Of a stretch of DNA of 64,000 nucleotides, positions 34,751-43,323 are shown one piece after another (positions within the stretch are counted from its first letter, which is position 1; each line of letters opens with the position of its first letter). The translations under genes were made by a program, and so were the position numbers. Under the pieces are notes generated by a model. That model ran no database searches and had not been told where the DNA came from. It saw only the letters and a program-made list of their open reading frames with translations. This DNA is from Aurantibrevibacter litoralis (lineage in GTDB: Bacteria > Bacteroidota > Bacteroidia > Flavobacteriales > Flavobacteriaceae): assembly GCF_034651555.1 (NCBI RefSeq), contig NZ_JAYEEQ010000015.1, positions 1 to 64,000 on the forward strand, given 5' to 3'.

Positions 34751-36619
34751 TTAGAGCGTTAAATTCATCCCCAAACGGATATTCCGCCCTTTGGTCGTAA
34801 ACCCTACAACCTCTTCAAAATCGGTATTAAAAAGATTCGTTACATTCGCAAATACGCGAAACTTTTGAGGTATAAAGGCATGGCTCAAATATACACCAGC
34901 AAGTGAATACGCATCCAGATTTACATTGGTAAAGGTATTGAAATCGGTATCTGTCCGTTTCCCTGTAAAGGCGTAATTTACAGAGGCAAAAGTACGGTCG
35001 GTAAACGTATAATCCAGCCCAAGGTTTACCTTATTTTTCGGAATCCGTATGGCACTATCCCCTTTTCTTTCCGTAAACGTATAATTACCGTTTAGGCGTA
35101 TTTTTTGCGTAAGTTGCCAATCCAACTCCACTTCAAATCCTTGTGCATCTATCGTATTTTGCGCATTTTGGTACAAGAAGAGCGCATTGTCAAAAAATAC
35201 AAAATCCTTTTCTTTTCTGTTGAAATATGCCCCACTTATCCGTAGTTTTTTCTTCAAAGCAAATTCCATCCCACCTTCTAAGGTTCGGTCATCCTCCGGA
35301 TCTAAATTAGGATTAGGACCAAAATTACCGAACAATTGCACTAAGGAAGGGGTTATGTACGAAGTGGCATACGACCCAAAAACCTTATAATAGCCCTTCG
35401 TTGTAGTAATAGTATAAGAAGGATTTAGGTTATAAACCAAATGGGTTCCGTATTCAGAATGCGTATTAAGGCGTATTCCGGCATTCAAATTCAGTCCAAA
35501 CGGGGTTATATACACTACATTGGCATACGGATCTAGGATGGAAAATTCTTCAGTGGCGCCAAATTCTGCCTGGTCTTGAATGTAATTTAACCCCAAAACG
35601 GTGAACCAATGCTCATTAAACTGATATTTATGATACACATCCACCACCGTATTCTTGGCCTTAAAAAAGCCCCCAAAAGAGCTGATATCCTCAGAATCGT
35701 AATCGCTATAAGCGGCATTGAGATGTAGGGAACCCTTTTTGCGGCGATATTCCGAAGAAAGCCCAATACGGCTTTGTTCACTTAGATATTGGTTTGGCGC
35801 ATCCATCAATCCAAAAGATTCGTCATAATCCGTCGCTATTTTGGTGTGGTTGCCATACACCTGAAACGTAAAGGCATCGCTAAATGTGTACCCTAATTTT
35901 AGATCCGTGCTAAAATGAGAAAACACATCTTCTTCGTTATCGGGAGTTTTTATAGCAGACAATCCACTGGAAAATCGATTGGAGAACCCCACCAAATAGT
36001 TGAAATTTGCCAATGTACCCGAAATACGCGCCGCATTAGAAAATTCGGCCAAATTATAATTTTGATCTTGTGCCGAATGATTGGTACCCCAACTCGACTG
36101 AAAATTCCCTCCAATAGCTTCTGAAGAGGCACTTTTGGTGGTAATATGAATTACCGCTGTGGCCGCATTAGTGCCATAAAGCGTACTGGCTGCCCCTTTA
36201 ATAATTTCTATAGCAGCGATGTTTGCTGTAGAAAGTAATCTAAAATCATACTCCAAAGAAGAAGACGAAGGGTCCGATACCTGCACGCCATCTATAAGCA
36301 GTAAAACCTGTCGTCCTCTACCACCCCGAGCAAAAACGCCTAAAACATTTCCGTCGTTACCACGGCTCCCCGCAATTTCAAAACCGCCTTTGGTGTTGAT
36401 AATTTCTGCCACCGACTTACCCTGATGGCGTTGCAATTCCGCTTCGTCAATTTTGATAATGACCTTGCCCGAATTTTCCCTTTTTATGTGAAAGCGAGAA
36501 TCGCTCACTACCACCTCATCTAACTGTTGTAGCGGTAGGGAATCTTTTTGGGTTTGCTGTGCAATCCCCAGGGTACAAACCAAGAAGGCCGTACCGAAAC
36601 CAAAAATTCTTTTGTTCAT
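34751..36619 (-). CDS. btuB: TonB-dependent vitamin B12 receptor
   Basis: A 622-residue outer-membrane receptor of BtuB type and length. Signal peptide about 1-20 (ending LGIAQQ), TonB-box region near LDEVVVSDSRF, plug domain (SVAEIINTKGGFEI, LLIDGVQVSDPSS, IEIIKGAASTLYGTNAATAVIHI), and a 22-strand-type barrel ending in RNIRLGMNLTL. The substrate is supported by the cobalamin riboswitch directly upstream in the same orientation, and by a divergent FecCD/BtuC-type ABC importer. Confidence 0.92.
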   Translation of the reverse strand: MNKRIFGFGTAFLVCTLGIAQQTQKDSLPLQQLDEVVVSDSRFHIKRENSGKVIIKIDEAELQRHQGKSVAEIINTKGGFEIAGSRGNDGNVLGVFARGGRGRQVLLLIDGVQVSDPSSSSLEYDFRLLSTANIAAIEIIKGAASTLYGTNAATAVIHITTKSASSEAIGGNFQSSWGTNHSAQDQNYNLAEFSNAARISGTLANFNYLVGFSNRFSSGLSAIKTPDNEEDVFSHFSTDLKLGYTFSDAFTFQVYGNHTKIATDYDESFGLMDAPNQYLSEQSRIGLSSEYRRKKGSLHLNAAYSDYDSEDISSFGGFFKAKNTVVDVYHKYQFNEHWFTVLGLNYIQDQAEFGATEEFSILDPYANVVYITPFGLNLNAGIRLNTHSEYGTHLVYNLNPSYTITTTKGYYKVFGSYATSYITPSLVQLFGNFGPNPNLDPEDDRTLEGGMEFALKKKLRISGAYFNRKEKDFVFFDNALFLYQNAQNTIDAQGFEVELDWQLTQKIRLNGNYTFTERKGDSAIRIPKNKVNLGLDYTFTDRTFASVNYAFTGKRTDTDFNTFTNVNLDAYSLAGVYLSHAFIPQKFRVFANVTNLFNTDFEEVVGFTTKGRNIRLGMNLTL

Positions 36620-36704
36620 TTCGTTTAATTACATAAACGGGAGCATAGTATGTCTGTACCCATACGCAAACTTTTATCCCGAAAGTTTAACAATAGTCTT
36701 TTGA

Positions 36705-36890
36705 ATTGGGCAGGTCTCCTGACTCGCGTCTTGCTACCAACCTTCCCATGCATCAAAGGCACAGTGGTTTAGAAGTTGTAACAAGCATCCACCAAATGGC
36801 AGACTAAGCTTACAGTTGCGGGAACAGTTCCGGAATTTCACCGGATTCCCTTTTAATTCTATCGAAAAATCTCGATAGAAACCATAATTC
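36705..36890 (-). promoter_or_regulatory. Cobalamin (B12) riboswitch of btuB
   Basis: On the minus strand the conserved pieces occur in order: GGGAATCCGGTGAAATTCCGG, then ACTGTTCCCGCAACTGTAA, a variable arm, CCACTGTG, GGGAAGG, and the B12-box end AGTCAGGAGACCTGCC (36724-36709). Roughly 85 bases separate it from the btuB ATG at 36619; there a GTATG/CATAC hairpin may act as expression platform. Binding of adenosyl- or other cobalamin would lower btuB expression (established for the class). Confidence 0.95.
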
Positions 36891-36894
36891 GTTG

Positions 36895-36929
36895 CGAAAG
36901 TAAACATTTTGTTTAAACTTTTAACCCAA
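36895..36929 (-). promoter_or_regulatory. Probable promoter of the riboswitch-btuB transcript
   Basis: Minus strand: TTG (36929-36927) and TACTTTCG (36902-36895), a near match to TAnnTTTG. The spacer is 24 bases, one above the usual range. Transcription would start a few bases downstream, just ahead of the riboswitch. Confidence 0.45.
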
Positions 36930-36942
36930 AGATTAAAAATGT

Positions 36943-36950
36943 TACTTTTG
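36943..36950 (+). promoter_or_regulatory. -7 box of the divergent B12 ABC operon
   Basis: TACTTTTG fits TAnnTTTG, 25 bases before the TTG start at 36976. The leader would be under 25 bases, leaving no room for a riboswitch on this side. Confidence 0.45.
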
Positions 36951-36975
36951 AACCGACTTCCTAAATGGTACGCAC

Positions 36976-38124
36976 TTGAAAAAATTAATATTCGTCCTTG
37001 TTATAGGTCTTTGGATTGCCTGTAAGGAAACCCAGCAGGAAAGGACGTTCCAAAGCGTTTTACGTGATACCACGACGATCGCCTATGCCAAAGGATTTCG
37101 CATGGTTACTTTAGCCTCCGGTGTAAAAGAAATTGAAGTAGTATCACCATGGCCTAATGCACAACGCTCGTTTACCTATGCCTTAGTGCCCAAAGAGATG
37201 TACCAACCTAGCCTAGCAAATGACCTCACCTATGATGCGGTAGTTCCCATACCGGTGCAACGCCTTATTGTCACTTCTACAACTCATATTCCCGCTTTGG
37301 AAGCATTAGGTGTAGGCGATCGCCTCATTGGTTTTCCGGGCACAACATATATTTCTTCTATGGCTACGAGATTGCGTATCGACTCCGGTTTGGTACAAGA
37401 ACTCGGACAGAATGAAACCCTGAATACCGAACTTGCAGTAGCCCTTGAGCCGGATCTTCTTATTGGGTTTGGGGTGGAAAACCAAAACAGGGTTTACGAA
37501 ACTCTTAAAAATGCGGGAATCCCTGTAGTGTATAATGGAGATTGGACCGAAGAAACTCCGTTGGGAAAATCGGAATGGATAAAATTTTTCGCCCCTTTTT
37601 TTGGACTTGAAAAAAAGGCCGATAGTATTTTTAAAACTATTGAAACGGCCTACAAAACATCTAAAAATTTGGCTCAACGAGCAGACACCTACCCCACTGT
37701 ACTCAGTGGTGCCCTATATAAGGATGTCTGGTATATGCCGGGGGGGAGCAGTTGGGCTGCTCAATTCATAAAAGATGCGCATGCCAACTACTTATGGAAA
37801 GATAATTCGGAAACTGGCAGTCTTTCCCTAAGCATGGAAAGCGTATGGATAAAAGGAAAAGATGCAGATTTTTGGATTGGTCCTGCACAATTTACGTCCT
37901 ATTCCGAATTGGCAGGCAATAGCACGCATTATACCGAATTAGCCGCCTATAAGAACAAAAAGACCTATACGTTCGCTGCAACTACAGGTGCCACTGGCGG
38001 ACTTTTGTATTACGAATTAGCACCCAGCCGACCGGATTTGGTGCTGAAAGATTTGATACACATCTTGCATCCGGAGCTTTTACCAAATCACGAACTAATC
38101 TTTTATAAACCATTACTTCCGTGA
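36976..38124 (+). CDS. ABC transporter substrate-binding lipoprotein (BtuF-like)
   Basis: A 382-residue helical-backbone binding protein. It starts with TTG, the only start giving the lipoprotein signal (KKLIFVLVIGLWIAC). The BtuF/FepB fold is marked by TSTTHIPALEALGVGDRLIGF and, in the second lobe, GSSWAAQFIKDAHANYLW and RPDLVLKDLIHILHPEL. Its stop overlaps the permease GTG start by 4 bases. B12 binding is inferred from the neighbouring riboswitch and receptor; an iron chelate is the alternative. Confidence 0.82.
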   Translation: MKKLIFVLVIGLWIACKETQQERTFQSVLRDTTTIAYAKGFRMVTLASGVKEIEVVSPWPNAQRSFTYALVPKEMYQPSLANDLTYDAVVPIPVQRLIVTSTTHIPALEALGVGDRLIGFPGTTYISSMATRLRIDSGLVQELGQNETLNTELAVALEPDLLIGFGVENQNRVYETLKNAGIPVVYNGDWTEETPLGKSEWIKFFAPFFGLEKKADSIFKTIETAYKTSKNLAQRADTYPTVLSGALYKDVWYMPGGSSWAAQFIKDAHANYLWKDNSETGSLSLSMESVWIKGKDADFWIGPAQFTSYSELAGNSTHYTELAAYKNKKTYTFAATTGATGGLLYYELAPSRPDLVLKDLIHILHPELLPNHELIFYKPLLP

Positions 38125-39152
38125 AAATAGCCTTGGCCTATAGAACCTCCTTTGTTATACTCGTTATTGCGTTGTTGCTTATGTTGGGTATCAATATTAG
38201 TCTAGGTTCCGTTTCCATTCCTTTTAGAACTACCTTTTTAATCCTAATAGGTGCCGAATTAGATCAGTCTGATTGGCAGTATATTATATGGAATTATAGA
38301 ATTCCTAAGGCACTAACCGCTATGATCGTAGGCAGTGGTTTGGCTATTAGCGGCCTTTTAATGCAAACCCTTTTTAGAAATCCACTCGCCGGGCCTTTTG
38401 TTTTAGGGATCAGTTCCGGGGCAAGCCTTGCTGTTGCGCTTCTAATCATGGGATCTTCTCTTTTTGGCGGGATTTGGGCACGCTATTTTTTAAGTGATCT
38501 TTCAATAGTACTATGTGCTGCTTTAGGCAGCTTCCTTGTTTTGTTTGCTGTACTGATGATTGCGGCTAAGGTAAAGGATACTATGGCCTTGTTAATCATT
38601 GGGTTAATGTTTGGCAGTATTACGGCAGCCATCGTTGGGGTATTATCCTATTTTTCAAATGCGGAAAAATTGCAACAATACATGTTTTGGTCCTTCGGCA
38701 CGGTTGGAAATTTGTCTTGGAACCAACTAACCCAGCTCACCACAGTAGTTACCATTGGCATTGTACTTGGCATTACTTCCTTAAAATCCCTAAATGCTTT
38801 TTTGATGGGCGAAAACTATGCCCGCAGCATGGGTATTAATGTGCAAAAAATGCGCTATGTCATCATTACAGCCACCGGAATCCTTGCGGGTAGTATTACC
38901 GCATTTGCCGGCCCCATTGCTTTTGTAGGGCTCGCGGTTCCTCATTTAGCACGTCAACTTTTTCGTACTACCGATCATAAAATCCTGTTTCCCGCCGTTG
39001 CGATGTACGGTGCCATTTTAATGTTGCTGTGCGACACCCTAGCGCAATGGCCCAATTCGGCAAACGTACTACCTATAAACGCTATTACCTCCATTATTGG
39101 GGCACCTGTAGTGATCTGGCTATTGGTTCGGAAAAGAAAGATGCTCTTTTAA
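38121..39152 (+). CDS. FecCD/BtuC-family ABC transporter permease
   Basis: A 343-residue inner-membrane permease with about ten hydrophobic helices. Family segments: WNYRIPKALTAMIVGSGLAISG, LMQTLFRNPLAGPFVLGISSGASL and the ATPase-contact loop region FAGPIAFVGLAVPHLARQL. It forms a homodimer with the binding protein and the ATPase encoded next to it. The start codon is GTG at 38121, overlapping the binding-protein gene. The substrate is probably cobalamin by context. Confidence 0.88.
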   Translation: MKIALAYRTSFVILVIALLLMLGINISLGSVSIPFRTTFLILIGAELDQSDWQYIIWNYRIPKALTAMIVGSGLAISGLLMQTLFRNPLAGPFVLGISSGASLAVALLIMGSSLFGGIWARYFLSDLSIVLCAALGSFLVLFAVLMIAAKVKDTMALLIIGLMFGSITAAIVGVLSYFSNAEKLQQYMFWSFGTVGNLSWNQLTQLTTVVTIGIVLGITSLKSLNAFLMGENYARSMGINVQKMRYVIITATGILAGSITAFAGPIAFVGLAVPHLARQLFRTTDHKILFPAVAMYGAILMLLCDTLAQWPNSANVLPINAITSIIGAPVVIWLLVRKRKMLF

Positions 39153-39185
39153 TTTTAACTAATTTTGAATTTAAAAACATAACGT

Positions 39186-39980
39186 ATTAAGACTAAAAAA
39201 CCAAATACCGCCCTAAACGCTGAAAAGCTTGTCGTTGGCTACCGATCCGGTCGGCAATCAACCGCTGTGGGCTGTGCGCTTAATTTTTCGGTGTGCTCGG
39301 GCGAGCTCATGGCCATTGTAGGCATTAACGGCATAGGCAAATCTACCTTGCTCCGAACTTTGGGCAATGTACAGCCCAAATTGTCGGGTTCTATACATGT
39401 CGATGACACACCAATTGAGCACTATTCGCAGGCGCAATTAGCTCAAAAAATTAGTGTAGTGCTCACGGAACCTTTAGCTTCTAAAAATATGACCGTATGG
39501 GAATTGGTGGCTCTTGGAAGGCAGCCTTACACCAACTGGATCGGTAACCTTTCGGCAAATGATATCCATAAGATAAACGACGCACTGGCATTGGTTGAAA
39601 TTATGCCCTTAAAAGAGCGCCCTTGTTATGAACTCAGCGATGGGCAATTGCAGCGAACCTTAATCGCTAGAGCTTTAGCACAAGATACCTCCATCATGCT
39701 TTTAGATGAGCCCACTACACATTTAGACCTGTACCACAAGGCGCATGTTTTAACACTCCTAAAATCAATTGCACACCAAACCCAAAAAGCCATACTTTTT
39801 ACAACACATGAAATTGACCTTGCCATACAACTCTGCGATACCATGCTACTAATGGAAAAGGACACTATGCATTTTGGGCAACCCTGCGAGCTCATCGCAT
39901 CCAAAACCTTTGAATCAATTTTTCCTGAAGACACCATACAATTTGATGCCACTACAGGCTCTTTTCGCATAATAAAGTAG
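39186..39980 (+). CDS. ABC transporter ATP-binding protein (BtuD/FecE-like)
   Basis: About 264 residues. Walker A GINGIGKST, Q-loop near VVLTEPLASKNMTVWELVALGRQPYT, signature ELSDGQLQRTLIARALAQD, Walker B IMLLDEPTTHLDL and switch His in FTTHEIDLA. The first standard start codon in frame is GTG 39267, but the preceding frame encodes the family's first strand (NAEKLVVGYRSGRQS) and is open back to 39183 without ATG, GTG or TTG. I therefore propose the ATT at 39186, an unusual start. The ATPase call is firm; the start is not. Confidence 0.85.
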   Translation: MKTKKPNTALNAEKLVVGYRSGRQSTAVGCALNFSVCSGELMAIVGINGIGKSTLLRTLGNVQPKLSGSIHVDDTPIEHYSQAQLAQKISVVLTEPLASKNMTVWELVALGRQPYTNWIGNLSANDIHKINDALALVEIMPLKERPCYELSDGQLQRTLIARALAQDTSIMLLDEPTTHLDLYHKAHVLTLLKSIAHQTQKAILFTTHEIDLAIQLCDTMLLMEKDTMHFGQPCELIASKTFESIFPEDTIQFDATTGSFRIIK

Positions 39981-40040
39981 TACGCTCATTCCTTTAAAAT
40001 TAAAACAATCCTTTATCTTTACTTCCAACAATTGTACAAA

Positions 40041-41360
40041 ATGGAAGGAATAATAATTAACATCATTGTAGGAATACTTTTTCTTACGCTGGGCTATTTT
40101 TTAGGCAATTACATTCAAACCCTAAAAACAAAATCTACCCAAAGTACCCTCTTGGAACGCGAAAGTCAGCTCCAAAAAAGGTTGGCGCACATGGAGGAAA
40201 GACTATTAGCTTCCGCAGATAAAGAAAAAGCCTTACAGGATGAAAAAGAGCAACTGGGAAATCAAATTGTCCGTTATCAAGCCGACTTAGAGAATTTGGT
40301 TTTGAAAAACAAGGAACAAAAAGAAGAGGTAGAAAAGATACAGGAAAAGTTTACCAAAGAATTCGAGAATTTAGCGAATAAGATTCTGGATGAAAAAAGT
40401 TCCAAATTCACCGAACAGAACAAAGAAAATATTAAAAATATTCTTACGCCCTTGCAAGAGAAGATACAGCTCTTCGAAAAGAAAGTGGAAGACAGCCAAA
40501 AGGAGAGTGTTGGCATGCATTCTGCATTAAAAGAGCAACTGGCCAATTTACATGCCCAAAATCTAAAAATTACACAGGAGGCCGAAAATTTAACGAAAGC
40601 CTTAAAAGGAGATAGTAAAATACAGGGAAATTGGGGAGAGTTGGTGTTAGAACGTGTTTTGGAAAAATCGGGATTAGTAAAAGATCGCGAATATACTGTG
40701 CAACAAAGCTTTACGAGACCCGACGGTACTCGGGTACTTCCCGACGTTATTATTCATCTGCCCGACGGCAAAAAAATGATCGTAGATTCCAAAGTATCGC
40801 TCACCGATTATGAGCGTTTTGTAAATGCAGAAGATGAGTTTAAGGACAAATTTTTGAAGGATCACATTACTTCCTTACGTAGGCATGTAGACCAGTTATC
40901 TGCCAAAAAATATGAAGACTTGTACGAAATGGAGAGTCCGGATTTTGTGTTGATGTTTGTACCCATAGAACCCGCTTTTGCCATAGCGATAAACAACGAC
41001 AGTAGTTTGTACAATAAGGCGTTTGAGCAAAATATCATTATTGTAACCCCCACTACCCTTTTGGCTACCTTGCGTACCATAGATAGTATGTGGAATAATG
41101 AAAAACAACAGCGGAATGCCATGGAAATTGCTCGCCAAGCCGGAGCCTTATACGACAAGTTTGAAGGATTTGTAACAGACCTTACCAAGGTGGGTAAAAA
41201 AATGGACGAAGCAAAAACAGAATACCGTGGTGCCATGAACAAATTGATCGAAGGAAAAGGTAATATTGTAAGTAGTATAGAACGACTAAAAAAGATGGGA
41301 GCCAAAGCAAAAAAATCGATTCCCGAAGCCATTTTAAACAGGGCGGACAAAGATGATTAA
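40041..41360 (+). CDS. rmuC: DNA recombination protein RmuC
   Basis: A 439-residue protein: an N-terminal membrane anchor (IINIIVGILFLTLGYFLGNYI), a long coiled coil (about 25-190, rich in Lys, Glu, Gln), and the RmuC nuclease-like domain (about 195-420: GNWGELVLERVLEKSGL, PDVIIHLPDGKKMIVDSKVSL, FVPIEPAF). RmuC limits DNA inversions at short inverted repeats in Escherichia coli. I start at ATG 40041; a TTG nine bases upstream is also in frame but adds only three residues. Confidence 0.94.
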   Translation: MEGIIINIIVGILFLTLGYFLGNYIQTLKTKSTQSTLLERESQLQKRLAHMEERLLASADKEKALQDEKEQLGNQIVRYQADLENLVLKNKEQKEEVEKIQEKFTKEFENLANKILDEKSSKFTEQNKENIKNILTPLQEKIQLFEKKVEDSQKESVGMHSALKEQLANLHAQNLKITQEAENLTKALKGDSKIQGNWGELVLERVLEKSGLVKDREYTVQQSFTRPDGTRVLPDVIIHLPDGKKMIVDSKVSLTDYERFVNAEDEFKDKFLKDHITSLRRHVDQLSAKKYEDLYEMESPDFVLMFVPIEPAFAIAINNDSSLYNKAFEQNIIIVTPTTLLATLRTIDSMWNNEKQQRNAMEIARQAGALYDKFEGFVTDLTKVGKKMDEAKTEYRGAMNKLIEGKGNIVSSIERLKKMGAKAKKSIPEAILNRADKDD

Positions 41361-41687
41361 ATAGAATTGGATATGTAATGTTGGTTGATGGTTGTTCGTT
41401 GTTCGTTGATGGTTGTTCGTTGCTAGTTGTTGGTTGTAAGAGAATGTGAAGGGAGATAGAATATGAAACCATCAATTGTAAACTATCCACTAAAAATTGT
41501 AAATAATGTAGTTGCAAAAGCTGTTGTTACGACAAGATTTAGATGCACATAGGGAATGGTCCTTTAGAGCGGGAGATATCAAAAATGTAGAAATATAAAC
41601 CAAAAGTTATAAAAAACGGAAAAGCCACTTAATAAGACCATCCTTCCGGTATTAAAATCATAAAATCACCCTCAACAAACAACCATC
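41361..41687. other. Gene-free gap with short repeats
   Basis: 327 bases between rmuC and the small membrane protein gene. The first part (41380-41438) is the GTTGTTCG repeat. The remainder is A/T-rich and holds nothing I recognise; a 111-codon minus-strand frame here is a by-product of the repeats and the end of rmuC. Confidence 0.65.
41380..41438. repeat. Short GTTGTTCGTTGATGG repeat, locus 2
   Basis: About 59 bases of overlapping GTTGGTTGATGG, GTTGTTCG and GTTGATGGTTGTTCG units. The stretch 41398-41420 is identical to 34481-34503 near the B12 locus. Confidence 0.7.
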
Positions 41688-42050
41688 ATGAAAAAAGTAG
41701 TATTGCTCATCGCAACGAGTCTCATAGCCCTTTTAGCCTTGTATTATGCCTTTGTATATTATGTGCCCTATAGCACAGGCGTACGTTCGGGTGAGTTGAT
41801 AAAGATTAGCCACAAAGGCGTATTAGCAAAAACCTGGGAAGGCGAAATTAGTCAGGGCATCTCCGGTGCGCAGATTTTTGCCTTTTCTGTGTTAGATAAA
41901 GATACCGAAGTCATAAATAATTTAAAAAAATATCAAGGTTCTTATGTGAAGCTCGACTATATAGAGAGGTACACCACTTTTTTTTGGTTGGGTGATACCA
42001 ATTATTTTATAACCCATGTGGAACAAGAAAAATCACCACATTTTAGATAA
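41688..42050 (+). CDS. Small membrane-anchored protein of unknown function
   Basis: A 120-residue protein with one N-terminal membrane helix (about 4-28, VVLLIATSLIALLALYYAFV) and a compact beta-rich domain (SGELIKISHKGVLAKTWEGEI, FAFSVLDKD, GSYVKLDYIERYTTFFWLGDTNYF). I recall homologues in flavobacterial records labelled 6-phosphogluconate dehydrogenase, but it has none of that enzyme's parts; the label probably spread from the nearby zwf/gnd genes. 12 bases upstream of the thioesterase gene. Function unknown. Confidence 0.7.
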   Translation: MKKVVLLIATSLIALLALYYAFVYYVPYSTGVRSGELIKISHKGVLAKTWEGEISQGISGAQIFAFSVLDKDTEVINNLKKYQGSYVKLDYIERYTTFFWLGDTNYFITHVEQEKSPHFR

Positions 42051-42062
42051 AAATATTGCTGT

Positions 42063-42608
42063 ATGAACAATTTTAAGTCGGCCAAAGAATCTCGTGTTAG
42101 CATCACAGAATTGATGCTACCCGCACATTCTAACTTTAGTGGCAAAATACACGGAGGTTATATTTTAAACCTCATGGATCAAATTGCATTTGCCTGTGCT
42201 TCTAAACATTCCCGAAGTTATTGCGTTACCGCATCGGTGAATAAAGTCGATTTTCTGAACCCTATTGAAGTGGGCGAGTTAGTAACTTTGAGAGCCATGG
42301 TAAATTACACCGGGAAGACCTCTATGGTCGTAGGTGTTCGGGTAGATTCCGAAAACATAACCACCGGAGAACGAAAACATTGCAACTCTTCCTATTTTAC
42401 CATGGTCGCCAAAGATCCCAATGGTAAAAACATTCCGGTACCCGGACTTATTTTAGAAGATCGTCAAGGGGTACGGAGGTTTGCCCGAAGTATGCAACGT
42501 AAAGATGAGGCCAAACAACGAAGCACACGCTTTGACACTAACAAATTTCAGTTAGATGCGCATATACAAGCGCTGCATTCCGAAAATGTAACGCTCGACC
42601 TCAAGTAA
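42063..42608 (+). CDS. Acyl-CoA thioesterase (hotdog fold)
   Basis: A 181-residue hotdog-fold thioesterase of the YciA/BACH type that splits acyl-CoA into fatty acid and CoA. The signature LPAHSNFSGKIHGGYILNLMDQIAFACASKHS contains the catalytic Asp (in MDQ) and the G-G that binds CoA; VDFLNPIEVGELVTL and GKTSMVVGVRV are the usual later strands. The C-terminal ~40 residues are charged. The stop overlaps the convergent pgl gene by 8 bases. Chain-length preference unknown. Confidence 0.9.
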   Translation: MNNFKSAKESRVSITELMLPAHSNFSGKIHGGYILNLMDQIAFACASKHSRSYCVTASVNKVDFLNPIEVGELVTLRAMVNYTGKTSMVVGVRVDSENITTGERKHCNSSYFTMVAKDPNGKNIPVPGLILEDRQGVRRFARSMQRKDEAKQRSTRFDTNKFQLDAHIQALHSENVTLDLK

Positions 42609-43314
42609 GTTCTCGTGCCGCATCCGTATCTAAAAACCAAATAAGGTTTTGGGAGGAAGGCGCTACCAAAGAAGCAGGGTACGTCTTAAAATCTCCTTTT
42701 TGTTGCAGTATTTCTCTAACTTTTTGCGACTTTCCGGCACCTGTCACCAAAAAGACCACAGATTGGGCATTGTTAATAATTGATCCTGTAAGAGTGATTC
42801 GCTTTTGACCGGAGGTTGGATGTTCGGCAACCGCACAAAAAGTAGTTTCATCCCATAAATGAATATTGTGCGGAAAGATAGAAGCGGTGTGTCCGTCATC
42901 GCCCATACCCAAAATAACCAAATCAAATTGTGGTACCCCATTGCTGTAAGGCAATTCTTTTTCTAAAAGCGCAGCATAGGAAGCGGCCTCCAACTCTGGC
43001 GTATTTTCACCTTTTATTCTAAAGATGTTTTCTTTGGGAATATCAATTTTCGACACTAAATGCGTCACAGTCATTTTATAGTTACTTTCATCATCATTGG
43101 GAGGCACGCAGCGTTCATCTCCCCAATACAAATAAATTTTAGACCAATCGATACCCGATTTATAGGTGGAGGCCAACACGTCAAAAACAATTTTAGGTGT
43201 ACTACCTCCAGATAGTGCAATATGAACCTTTTGACGAGTCGCTACAAAGGCCTTAAGATATTCTGAAAAATGGATGGCAACCGCCTCTTTAGAATCGTAA
43301 ATTTTTACCTCCAT
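42601..43314 (-). CDS. pgl: 6-phosphogluconolactonase
   Basis: A 237-residue DevB-type 6-phosphogluconolactonase, second step of the oxidative pentose phosphate pathway. Visible: ALSGGSTPK, YWGDERCVPPNDDESNY, and LVILGMGDDGHTASIFP with the conserved Asp/His pair. It lies 9 bases after zwf, so the two steps are co-transcribed. The 3' end overlaps the convergent thioesterase gene by 8 bases, and no terminator lies between them. Confidence 0.96.
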   Translation of the reverse strand: MEVKIYDSKEAVAIHFSEYLKAFVATRQKVHIALSGGSTPKIVFDVLASTYKSGIDWSKIYLYWGDERCVPPNDDESNYKMTVTHLVSKIDIPKENIFRIKGENTPELEAASYAALLEKELPYSNGVPQFDLVILGMGDDGHTASIFPHNIHLWDETTFCAVAEHPTSGQKRITLTGSIINNAQSVVFLVTGAGKSQKVREILQQKGDFKTYPASLVAPSSQNLIWFLDTDAARELT

Positions 43315-43323
43315 TGTTTTTTA

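Noticed and set aside
40862..41350. 162-codon minus-strand frame inside rmuC
   Set aside because: Shadow of the rmuC coding sequence; no homology recognised.
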